In this document: piece by piece, positions 5,720 to 11,599 of the stretch | Layout: every line of letters starts with the position of its first letter | Position numbering within the stretch: position 1 is the stretch's first letter | Notes under the pieces: generated by a model | Told to the model about the DNA's origin: nothing | The model's database searches: none | The model's input: only the letters and a program-made list of their open reading frames with translations | Translations under genes and position numbers: made by a program | NCBI GenBank assembly: GCA_035628335.1 | Contig: DASPKA010000033.1 | Location: 1-11,599 of the forward strand | DNA length: 11,599 nucleotides | Source of the DNA: DASPKA01 sp035628335 | Lineage (GTDB): Bacteria; Patescibacteriota; Doudnabacteria; UBA920 | Direction of reading: 5' to 3'

Positions 5720-6613
5720 ATGATTACATATGACCATATAGGAAAAAATAAACGGGCCTCCGTGTTTATTATTTTCCTCTTTTTACTTGTTATTATTGCG
5801 CTCGGATGGGTGTTTTCGCGTGCTTATAACAACCCTGCAATCCTTATAGGCGCAGTTGCGTTTAGCAGCTTGTCTGCTCTTATCTCCTACTATTTCTCAG
5901 ATAAAATTACTTTGGCAATCTCAGGAGCTAAGGAAATAAACCTAAAGTCGCACCCTGAGCTTTACAACATTATCCAAAACCTTACTATTGCAGGGGGTTT
6001 GCCTATGCCAAAAGTCTACATAATCGAAGATACAGCCATGAATGCTTTTGCAACGGGTCGTAACCCAAAAAATGCTGTTATTTGTTATACCACAGGCATT
6101 CTGCAGAGACTAAACAAAAAAGAAATAGAAGGCGTAACTGCTCATGAACTATCACATGTAGGAAACTATGACATACGCTATATGGCAATCGTTACTGTGC
6201 TCGTCGGAACTGTGACGCTAATTGCAGACTGGTTTTTACGCGCTTCTTTATTTGGAGGAAAGAGCGACCGAGAAAACAACAATCAGTGGATGATGCTCAT
6301 TGGCTTTGCCCTTGCGATCCTAAGCCCTATCATTGCCACTCTGCTTCAGCTCGCAGTTTCCCGCAAACGTGAATTTTTGGCTGACGCCTCTGGTGCGCTT
6401 CTTACTCGTTATCCCGAGGGACTAGCTTCTGCCCTTGAAAAAATCTCTGGTGACCGCGAACCACTTGAAGCTGCAAACAAAGCTACTGCACACATGTATT
6501 TTGCTAATCCCCTAAAGAATCGTCACGATGGTGTGGGCTGGTTTGCAGGACTCTTCAACACCCACCCTCCCGCTCAAGAACGTATAAAACGACTACGTGA
6601 AATGAATATGTAG
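5720..6613 (+). CDS. htpX: HtpX-type membrane zinc metalloprotease (M48 family)
   Basis: HtpX cleaves damaged or misfolded membrane proteins from the cytoplasmic side and acts in membrane quality control. The 297 residues match the usual family length. Two N-terminal membrane helices (about 14-31 and 40-58) precede the catalytic domain. The zinc site HELSH is at 142-146, with Glu143 catalytic, and the third ligand is Glu218 in SRKREFLAD (214-222). Two further hydrophobic helices (about 154-172 and 190-212) lie between these motifs, as in the family. The conserved NTHPP and RI pair is near the C terminus (280-289). All key residues are present, so it should be active. The start at 5720 has no Shine-Dalgarno site but begins the family N terminus (MITYDHIGKNK). 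Its own promoter and terminator make it a single-gene unit. Confidence 0.95.
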   Translation: MITYDHIGKNKRASVFIIFLFLLVIIALGWVFSRAYNNPAILIGAVAFSSLSALISYYFSDKITLAISGAKEINLKSHPELYNIIQNLTIAGGLPMPKVYIIEDTAMNAFATGRNPKNAVICYTTGILQRLNKKEIEGVTAHELSHVGNYDIRYMAIVTVLVGTVTLIADWFLRASLFGGKSDRENNNQWMMLIGFALAILSPIIATLLQLAVSRKREFLADASGALLTRYPEGLASALEKISGDREPLEAANKATAHMYFANPLKNRHDGVGWFAGLFNTHPPAQERIKRLREMNM

Positions 6614-6681
6614 GCAACTGCAAAAAAGAGAAAAAATGAAAAAAAGTATCGTTGTGATCTCTAAGGAAGAATAAAACATTG

Positions 6682-6721
6682 GCCTGGTCCGGGTTTAACC
6701 ATAGACTAGGCTTTTAATTTT
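6682..6721 (+). terminator. Rho-independent terminator of htpX
   Basis: GCCTGGTC (6682-6689) pairs with GACTAGGC (6704-6711), eight pairs with one G-T, around a 14-base loop. TTTTAATTTTAT follows. It ends 98 bases after the htpX stop. Confidence 0.65.
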
Positions 6722-6867
6722 ATATCACTGCCCCCTAGGTTGCCAGTTTCGCACGTACTGCCTCTATCCGGTACGTGCTAAGCAGTACGAAACAATGAAA
6801 ATAATATAAAGGCACCAAAAAATCTAAGCATAAAAACATAAATGAATTTATCTGTCAATTTACCAGT
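6722..6867. other. Intergenic stretch with overlapping alternative hairpins
   Basis: The gap between htpX and the next gene (6614-6943) holds the htpX terminator, this region and a promoter; I see no convincing gene in it. Two hairpins share bases. GCACGTAC (6751-6758) pairs with GTACGTGC (6771-6778). Alternatively GTACTGC (6755-6761) pairs with GCAGTAC (6782-6788) and GTTTCG (6746-6751) with CGAAAC (6788-6793). No T-run follows either one. The stretch from about 6795 to 6867 is very AT-rich and otherwise featureless. Confidence 0.5.
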
Positions 6868-6897
6868 TTTACAATATTCATTTAAAAATGCTGTAAT
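6868..6897 (+). promoter_or_regulatory. Extended -10 promoter for the 171-residue protein
   Basis: TTTACA (6868-6873) is followed after 18 bp by TGTAAT (6892-6897), which has a TGC just before it, making an extended -10. Transcription would start near 6904, about 40 nt before the ATG. Confidence 0.5.
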
Positions 6898-6943
6898 AGC
6901 TAAAAACATAGTTCTCATACATCTCTCAAAAAGGAGCTGAAAA

Positions 6944-7459
6944 ATGAATCTAAAAAGTGTGCTAATCACTTTCTTACTGCTTGTTATAGGGTTTTCCTTC
7001 GGTAGGGTTTACTACAACAAGTTTGTGAACCCTGGGGTTCGCTCTGGAAGCGCTTTCCCTATTGGTACTCATGAGGACAACAGAGTCCTTGCTTCTGATG
7101 ATGGGTTCTACATCTTCTGGAATCCGAACCTTGGCTTAGGGAGCACCGCTGTAACCATTGGTAAGGACAGCCAGATAACTTACCTATACAAAAACCGTGG
7201 AAAAAACTACAAGCGTTATTGGCGCCAAAACCCTTCGGGACAAGTTTTTGCTTGCTGCACGGAAAAAGGCGAAGTCACTAAGCCTGAACGTAAAGAGACG
7301 ATCGCCGAGGCGAAAAGAATTTGGGAGGACTATAAACGGACTCAAAAATTCCAAATCAAAGATCTGCGCTGGATCTTTGACCTCAGCAAACAAATGGACT
7401 CCCACGCGTTTGCAATAGCTGAAGAAATCAAACGCGAAAATGGAGGGTCGAAGCCATGA
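6944..7459 (+). CDS. Membrane-anchored protein of unknown function (171 aa)
   Basis: The product starts MNLKSVLITFLLLVIGFSFG, a single uncleaved anchor or signal helix (about residues 4-20), followed by a soluble domain that is probably outside the membrane. The middle (about 45-105) is rich in aromatic residues and Gly, with FYIFWNPNLGLGS and YKNRGKNYKRYW, and has a Cys-Cys pair at FACCTEKG. The C-terminal third (about 112-171) is charged and helical (KETIAEAKRIWEDYKRT). I do not recognise a family. The start is well set by AAGGAG (6931-6936) seven bases before the ATG. The gene has its own promoter and a strong terminator right after the stop, so it is a single-gene unit. No partner can be named from context. 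Confidence 0.8.
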   Translation: MNLKSVLITFLLLVIGFSFGRVYYNKFVNPGVRSGSAFPIGTHEDNRVLASDDGFYIFWNPNLGLGSTAVTIGKDSQITYLYKNRGKNYKRYWRQNPSGQVFACCTEKGEVTKPERKETIAEAKRIWEDYKRTQKFQIKDLRWIFDLSKQMDSHAFAIAEEIKRENGGSKP

Positions 7460-7470
7460 GAAACCTGAGT

Positions 7471-7515
7471 AGCTCTGTAGCAAGTAGTCCCTACTTGCTA
7501 CAGAGTTGTTTTTTT
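7471..7515 (+). terminator. Strong rho-independent terminator after the 171-residue gene
   Basis: CTCTGTAGCAAGTAG (7473-7487) pairs perfectly with CTACTTGCTACAGAG (7491-7505), a 15-bp stem with a three-base loop, extendable by wobble pairs. TTGTTTTTTT follows. Confidence 0.9.
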
Positions 7516-7524
7516 ATATATACT
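7495..7524 (+). promoter_or_regulatory. Promoter candidate for the two-gene membrane-protein unit
   Basis: TTGCTA (7495-7500) is followed after 18 bp by TATACT (7519-7524), five of six to consensus. It overlaps the right arm and T-run of the preceding terminator. Transcription would start near 7531, about 39 nt before the ATG at 7570. Confidence 0.35.
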
Positions 7525-7569
7525 TAGCTAGCTTTTTGTTTGAACAACCCTTTTTTCAAGGAGCAAAAT

Positions 7570-7848
7570 ATGATTTCTCAAAAAGAAATGCGTAATTCAG
7601 ACCACGAACTTCACGTGTCATGGCTGATCATGTGCGCGTTTCTGGCAGTTGTGGGAGTCTTCGCATTCCGTGAGTACAATGGAAGCGATATTACCTCCTT
7701 TATCATGGGAACCGTCTCATTTCTCCTTGCCGTAGTGTGTGCCTTAATCAGCGCTGACTACGGTAACTCGTTTCTAAAAAAAGCGCTATCACTTGCAACT
7801 ATACCAGTGAGCGCAGCATTTGGCTGGATACTTGCTGGAATTTTATAG
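7570..7848 (+). CDS. Small three-helix membrane protein (92 aa), unrecognised
   Basis: The product begins MISQKEMRNSDHELHVSW and has three hydrophobic segments: about residues 16-33, 42-61 and 72-92, the last ending at the C terminus. A short acidic loop lies between the first two and a KK loop between the second and third. I recognise no family and see no catalytic motif. I chose the ATG at 7570 because AAGGAG (7558-7563) is six bases before it. An upstream in-frame TTG at 7540 has no such site. It forms an operon with the next gene: the Shine-Dalgarno site of that gene begins inside this stop codon. Confidence 0.72.
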   Translation: MISQKEMRNSDHELHVSWLIMCAFLAVVGVFAFREYNGSDITSFIMGTVSFLLAVVCALISADYGNSFLKKALSLATIPVSAAFGWILAGIL

Positions 7849-7857
7849 GAGGTTAAC

Positions 7858-8193
7858 ATGCATGGAGTTCTCAGAACCTCAAAAGCAGAAAGGTTTGAAG
7901 TTGAATCCGTAGTCCTGCTTGCGATCTACGGATTTCTCATGACATTGTTCGTATTTGCTGCATTAAAAGGACTTGTGTTTGCCGAGTCAGGTAATGCCTG
8001 GGAGGCACTCGTCCACATTTCCTTCTTTGGGATCTGCTCTGCAGTCGCATTTGTATGGTCCGGTTACCTCGCAAGAAAGTCGGACAAACATGCCGCTCAG
8101 AAAGACAAAAACTGGGCGCGCTCACATAAAAACATGCGGCGGATAGCCACATTTCTTGCGCTCGTTCTCGGCTACATCCTGGCCGTCGAATAA
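7858..8193 (+). CDS. Small three-helix membrane protein (111 aa), unrecognised
   Basis: This is the second gene of the unit. AGGAGG (7847-7852) overlaps the previous stop and lies five bases before the ATG. Three hydrophobic segments are seen: about residues 17-42, 50-71 and 95-110. A strongly basic, charged loop (ARKSDKHAAQKDKNWARSHK) separates the second and third. The order of helices, the basic loop before helix 3 and the ending (GYILAVE here, GWILAGIL in its neighbour) resemble the preceding gene, so the two may be distant paralogues or subunits of one complex; sequence identity is low and this is inference. No family is recognised. A terminator follows at once. Confidence 0.75.
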   Translation: MHGVLRTSKAERFEVESVVLLAIYGFLMTLFVFAALKGLVFAESGNAWEALVHISFFGICSAVAFVWSGYLARKSDKHAAQKDKNWARSHKNMRRIATFLALVLGYILAVE

Positions 8194-8195
8194 CC

Positions 8196-8227
8196 AAAAG
8201 GCGTTTTGAACCCTCAGAGCGCCTTTT
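8196..8227. terminator. Terminator between convergent genes, overlapping the recX stop
   Basis: AAAAGGCG (8196-8203) pairs with CGCCTTTT (8220-8227) around a 16-base loop. The plus strand continues ACAATTTGATTTTTT. On the minus strand the hairpin overlaps the recX stop (8226-8228) and ends in TTTT, so it may act in both directions. Confidence 0.7.
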
Positions 8228-8843
8228 ACAATTTGATTTTTTGTATTACCGAAAGCCTAAAGCCTCTTCGCTGCAAAGAAGCCAAGTCCTTTTCAGAAAC
8301 AACACTTTCTCCACTAAGCCGTGTTCTTTGTTTTAGAGCGCGTTTTGCTATCTTAACTTCATCAGCTTCTGTGAAATGTTGTTGTAATGCATCTGTAATA
8401 ACTTGTGTAGAAAAAAAGCGCATTATTAGCTTCTTTTTCACCATGTAGTATCCATAGGGTTTGTACGCCTTGAAACTCGTAATCACAGCCTCGACCAAAC
8501 GCTCGTCGTTTAAATACCTCTCTTGCTTTAATTGCAAGACTACTGAATCTGCTACACTTTCAGAGTACTGTTTACTTCTAAGCTTCAGCCATATCTCTTT
8601 CTCTGTCCTGAGCCTCTGCCCCAAGAGCCAAGTAGCGTAATTATAGGCTTTCTCCCTCTCCTTGACTGGATCCGCCTGCTCTGATATTATCACTCTAGAA
8701 GATAGAGTGCTAACACCGCTATCTTTAGGAAGCTTGTAACGGGTTTCCCGTTTCAAGCGTGCCGTCGTCCGGTTTACCGGATCACGGCTTATAATAGTCG
8801 TGCTAATTCCTTTCCTAATTATTTTTTTCTTAATACTTCTCAT
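8226..8843 (-). CDS. recX: RecX-type regulator of RecA
   Basis: RecX binds RecA filaments and limits RecA recombinase and LexA co-protease activity in the cytoplasm. From Met at 8843 the protein has 205 residues. A basic N-terminal extension (about 1-60) precedes the helical RecX core (about 65-205). Core motifs are AYNYATWLLGQRLRTEKEI (66-84), LKQERYLNDERLVEAVI (105-121), KPYGYYMVKKKLI (128-140) and LQRRGFRLSVI (190-200), in the family order. The 26 extra residues available upstream would overlap the clpC start and look like translated intergenic DNA (AT-rich, hydrophobic), so I chose the later Met. No Shine-Dalgarno site precedes it. It is divergent from clpC with only 32 bp between starts. 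No recA gene is in the window. The extension is longer than in compact RecX proteins. Confidence 0.82.
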   Translation of the reverse strand: MRSIKKKIIRKGISTTIISRDPVNRTTARLKRETRYKLPKDSGVSTLSSRVIISEQADPVKEREKAYNYATWLLGQRLRTEKEIWLKLRSKQYSESVADSVVLQLKQERYLNDERLVEAVITSFKAYKPYGYYMVKKKLIMRFFSTQVITDALQQHFTEADEVKIAKRALKQRTRLSGESVVSEKDLASLQRRGFRLSVIQKIKL

Positions 8844-8875
8844 ACAAAATAAATATATACTAAAGAAACCTATAT
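8844..8875. promoter_or_regulatory. 32-bp gap between divergent recX and clpC starts
   Basis: The gap is almost all A and T. On the plus strand TATACT (8856-8861) is five of six to a -10 box and would start transcription near 8868, about eight bases before the clpC ATG. No good -35 is visible upstream. No clear minus-strand promoter was found. The gap has no room for a normal leader on either side, so near-leaderless transcripts are likely. Confidence 0.3.
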
Positions 8876-11437
8876 ATGATGAATTTTCAAAACCTAATTG
8901 ATAGATTATCTTCACGAGCAAAGAATGCGCTTATTTCTGCGCAAGTTTTGTCTGAAAAGATGGTGCACCCATACATTGGCACTGAGCATCTGCTTTTTGG
9001 TATTACATCTGAACAATCCTCCTTTGCTGCGGAAGTACTTGCAAAAAACAAGCTTACCCCAGAAAATATACTACAGCAAGTTGAGCTCGTTACCGCAGGG
9101 ATTAAAGCAGACTCCTGGAAACCAGTAATCTCTGATAACTTAAAAAGCGTCATCGAACGTGCTGCTGTCATTGCCTCTCACTACGGCTACCAGTTTATAG
9201 GTACTGAACATTTCCTCTATGGTATTGTAACCCACGAAGGCAACAAAGCTAAAGCTATTCTGCAAAACCTAGCTGTTAATCCAAAAAACCTAGAACAAAA
9301 CTTACTGCAAATTTTTGAGAACATCTCAAGTTTCCCGGAGGGCCAGAACGAACTTCCCCCAATTCCTGGAAACCAACACAGTGGACCTCACCCTTCTGGG
9401 TTAGGACACTTACCTACGAAGCCGGGTGAACAAAACGGAAAACAGCAGAGTATCTTGGAATTCTTTACTTCAGACCTTACCCAAAAAGCGAAAGATGGGA
9501 AAATAGATCCTGTTATTGGCCGCAATGAAGAAATACGTCGCATGTCGGCCATCTTGTGCCGCAGAACTAAAAACAACCCAGTGCTTATAGGCGAACCAGG
9601 TGTTGGAAAAACTGCAATTGTAGAAGGGCTAGCTCTCAAAATTTGTGAAAAAACCGTACCTGATCAACTGCTCGACAAAAAAATACTTTCGCTCGACTTA
9701 GCTCTCGTTGTTGCAGGCTCTATGTTCCGAGGTGAGTTTGAAAACCGTTTGAAACAAATCATTGACGAAGTCAAATCAAACCCTGACATCATTTTGTTCA
9801 TAGACGAGCTGCACACTATGGTTGGCGCTGGTTCTGCACAGGGTTCTTTAGACGCAGCCAACATCTTGAAACCAGCGCTGGCTCGAGGCGAACTGCGCGC
9901 CATAGGAGCCACTACCCTTGCTGAGTACAAGAAGCACATAGAGCATGACGCTGCACTTGAACGCCGCTTTCAGCCTATCTTAGTTGAGCAACCTTCAGAA
10001 GCTGAGACTATTGAAATTCTAAAGGGTATCCGCCAACCATACGAAAAACACCATGGCGTTACTATAACTGATGAAGCTATTTCCTCGGCTGTAGAGCTTT
10101 CTTCCCGTTACATCCAAGATCGCTTCTTGCCTGACAAAGCTATAGACCTCATTGACGAAAGTGCTGCACGGCTGATTACTTCCCTCGAGGGCAACAAGGC
10201 ACTACGGGACAAGAAGGCACTTGAAAATGAACTCATACTCCTTGAAACCGAAAAGAACAAATCTGTACTAAATCAGGACTTTACGACAGCCATACATCTC
10301 AAGAGTCAAGAAGAGAAACTATTGAAGAAAAAAGAGCAGCTGGAAAAAGAGCTGGTAAACCAAACGGAAATCTCTAAACTTCTCATAACAAGCATGCATA
10401 TAGCTGAGACTGTTTCGCTTATGACCAAGATTCCCCTCCAGCGCCTGGATACCTCAGAGTCTTCTAGGCTCATGCAACTTGAAGGCAACTTAAAGGCGAA
10501 AGTCGTGGGACAGGATGAGGCCATTACAGAAATAGCTAAAGCGGTGCGACGTTCACGTGCGGGCATTGCTGACGCTGGCAGACCTATAGGTTCCTTTATC
10601 TTCTTAGGCCCAACCGGAGTAGGTAAAACAGAAACAGCAAAACAGTTAGCAAAAGAAATCTTTGGCGATGAGGATGCGCTGATTCGTGTAGACATGTCTG
10701 AGTTTATGGAGCGCCATAATGTCTCTCGCCTTATTGGTGCGCCTGCTGGCTATGTCGGTTACGAAGAAGGTGGAAAATTAACTGAAGCAGTTCGACGAAA
10801 GCCATACTCGGTGATACTGTTCGACGAACTTGAAAAGGCTCACTTTGAAGTGTTTAACATCTTGCTGCAAATTCTGGAAGATGGAGTTATTACCGACGCT
10901 CAAGGGAGGACTATAAACTTCAGGAACACAGTAATAATTATGACTTCCAACTTTGGCATGAAAGAATTTTTGAGCATGCCGGGCACGCTTGGTTTTACAG
11001 ACGACACAGCTAAGACACAAGATGCTGACTACGAAAGACTAAAGACGAGTCTCATGACTAAAATGAAAGAGTACTTCTTGCCCGAATTCTTAGGTAGAGT
11101 TGACCGCATAGTAGTATTTAAGCCCCTTGGAGAAAAGATTTTAAAGAAAATTGTCACCCTAAAGCTTTCAGAGTTGGAAGAGCGGTTGCTCAAGCAAAAC
11201 CTGCTGCTCAAGACATCTGCTGCGGCTGTGAAGTTTTTAGCAGAGCTCAACTATAAGTCAGAAAACGGTGCTCGGTATATTCGCAAAAACATTCAAGAAA
11301 CCGCTGAAGACCAGATTGCTGAACTCATTGTTTCAGGAAAGGCTCCCGAAAACTCAATAATCCACTTAGACGTAAAAGACGGGCAGTTAGTGACTCGTGT
11401 GGAAACCAAACGGAAGGCAACGGTTGCCGCCCGGTAG
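8876..11437 (+). CDS. clpC: ClpC-type Hsp100 AAA+ unfoldase
   Basis: ClpC is a hexameric ATPase that unfolds proteins and feeds them to ClpP. The 853 residues show two Clp_N repeats (IGTEHLLFGI at 34-43, IGTEHFLYGI at 108-117), then a Pro/Gly/His-rich linker (about 152-190). The first ATPase domain has Walker A GEPGVGKT (239-246), Walker B IILFIDE (305-311) and ERRF (362-365). A short coiled-coil middle domain (about 445-500) is ClpC-sized, not ClpB-sized. The second ATPase domain has Walker A GPTGVGKT (578-585), Walker B VILFDE (646-651), GRVD (740-743) and sensor GAR (798-800). LGF (705-707) sits where ClpP-binding unfoldases carry their contact loop. All nucleotide-binding residues are present. 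The ATG at 8879 is an equal alternative start. The stop is five bases before comFC. Confidence 0.94.
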   Translation: MMNFQNLIDRLSSRAKNALISAQVLSEKMVHPYIGTEHLLFGITSEQSSFAAEVLAKNKLTPENILQQVELVTAGIKADSWKPVISDNLKSVIERAAVIASHYGYQFIGTEHFLYGIVTHEGNKAKAILQNLAVNPKNLEQNLLQIFENISSFPEGQNELPPIPGNQHSGPHPSGLGHLPTKPGEQNGKQQSILEFFTSDLTQKAKDGKIDPVIGRNEEIRRMSAILCRRTKNNPVLIGEPGVGKTAIVEGLALKICEKTVPDQLLDKKILSLDLALVVAGSMFRGEFENRLKQIIDEVKSNPDIILFIDELHTMVGAGSAQGSLDAANILKPALARGELRAIGATTLAEYKKHIEHDAALERRFQPILVEQPSEAETIEILKGIRQPYEKHHGVTITDEAISSAVELSSRYIQDRFLPDKAIDLIDESAARLITSLEGNKALRDKKALENELILLETEKNKSVLNQDFTTAIHLKSQEEKLLKKKEQLEKELVNQTEISKLLITSMHIAETVSLMTKIPLQRLDTSESSRLMQLEGNLKAKVVGQDEAITEIAKAVRRSRAGIADAGRPIGSFIFLGPTGVGKTETAKQLAKEIFGDEDALIRVDMSEFMERHNVSRLIGAPAGYVGYEEGGKLTEAVRRKPYSVILFDELEKAHFEVFNILLQILEDGVITDAQGRTINFRNTVIIMTSNFGMKEFLSMPGTLGFTDDTAKTQDADYERLKTSLMTKMKEYFLPEFLGRVDRIVVFKPLGEKILKKIVTLKLSELEERLLKQNLLLKTSAAAVKFLAELNYKSENGARYIRKNIQETAEDQIAELIVSGKAPENSIIHLDVKDGQLVTRVETKRKATVAAR

Positions 11438-11442
11438 TATAG

Positions 11443-11599
11443 ATGAAAGAACTCTTAGCTGACATAAAACACTTGTTTGCAAATATTGTTTTTCCAAAAT
11501 TTTGCGTGGGCTGCCACACAGAGGGCAGTTATGTCTGCAAGAACTGCCTAAAGCAACTCAAGCGATTTACGGAACATTCGTGTATAGTATGTAAGCAAA
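11443..11599 (+). CDS. comFC: ComFC-type phosphoribosyltransferase-like protein, N-terminal part (right edge)
   Basis: ComF proteins act in DNA uptake during natural transformation and carry a zinc ribbon followed by a phosphoribosyltransferase fold. The 52 visible residues start MKELLADIKHLFANIVFPKF and then show the zinc ribbon: CVGC (21-24), CKNC (32-35) and CIVC (47-50), matching the family pattern of a hydrophobic F-P lead followed by Cys pairs. The catalytic fold lies beyond the window. The ATG comes five bases after the clpC stop without a Shine-Dalgarno site, so it is probably co-transcribed with, and translated after, clpC. Family assignment from this fragment is good, but the protein could also be a ComF-like protein of unknown role, as many lineages keep it without proven competence. 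Confidence 0.82.
   Translation, partial: MKELLADIKHLFANIVFPKFCVGCHTEGSYVCKNCLKQLKRFTEHSCIVCKQ

Noticed and set aside
6636..6674. A 12-codon frame (MKKSIVVISKEE) just after htpX
   Set aside because: Too short, with only a weak purine stretch before it. It lies between the htpX stop and its terminator and nothing supports translation.
7540..7569. Upstream TTG start for the 92-residue membrane protein
   Set aside because: The TTG has no Shine-Dalgarno site, while the ATG at 7570 has AAGGAG at ideal spacing; the extra residues would be encoded by the Shine-Dalgarno region itself.
8844..8921. Longer recX start at 8921
   Set aside because: It would overlap the clpC start by 46 bp and add a hydrophobic stretch not expected in RecX.
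10306..10695. Long antisense open frame inside clpC, and other open frames opposite or within the large genes
   Set aside because: They lack start signals, have compositions typical of the reverse of conserved coding sequence, and overlap confidently identified genes.

Overview
The window looks like chromosome from an AT-leaning bacterium, most likely a small-genome lineage such as Patescibacteria/CPR (Parcubacteria-like). This assignment is an inference from gene content, very compact intergenic regions, several starts without a Shine-Dalgarno site, and a sortase paired with a huge Ig-like surface protein that has a non-standard anchor. It was not tested by any search.

Layout. (1) 1-3858, minus strand: a large secreted, wall- or membrane-anchored protein (beta-helix domain, four cadherin/Ig-like repeats, Gly linkers, SdrD-B-like domain, C-terminal anchor), followed by an overlapping sortase gene that runs off the left edge. 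(2) 3859-4237: divergent promoters, one carrying a perfect 12-bp inverted repeat, then a 43-residue one-helix membrane protein, a stable hairpin and a terminator. (3) 4267-4999: a 163-bp palindromic, MITE-like element ending 12 bp before lemA. (4) 4951-5200: a duplicated copy of the lemA 3' end and a bidirectional terminator. (5) 5201-5623, minus strand: an unrecognised 140-residue protein. (6) 5720-6613: htpX, encoding a membrane zinc protease. (7) 6614-8227: a structured intergenic region and three unrecognised membrane proteins in two transcription units, each with its own terminator. (8) 8226-8843, minus strand: recX. (9) 8876-11599: clpC, then the start of comFC, which is cut by the right edge.

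How the genes may work together. LemA and HtpX are often neighbours and are linked to membrane-protein quality control; here they are split by an opposite-strand gene and a duplicated lemA tail. The sortase very probably acts on the protein encoded just before it, because the two reading frames overlap by 20 bp. ClpC keeps the LGF ClpP-contact loop and so should be the unfoldase of a ClpCP protease. ComFC belongs to DNA uptake and RecX to RecA control, but nothing in the window joins them into one pathway. No rRNA, tRNA, CRISPR array, transposase or phage gene was seen. The most unusual items are the palindromic element at lemA, the lemA tail duplication with only synonymous changes, the LYNTA anchor next to the sortase, and the inverted repeat inside a promoter.
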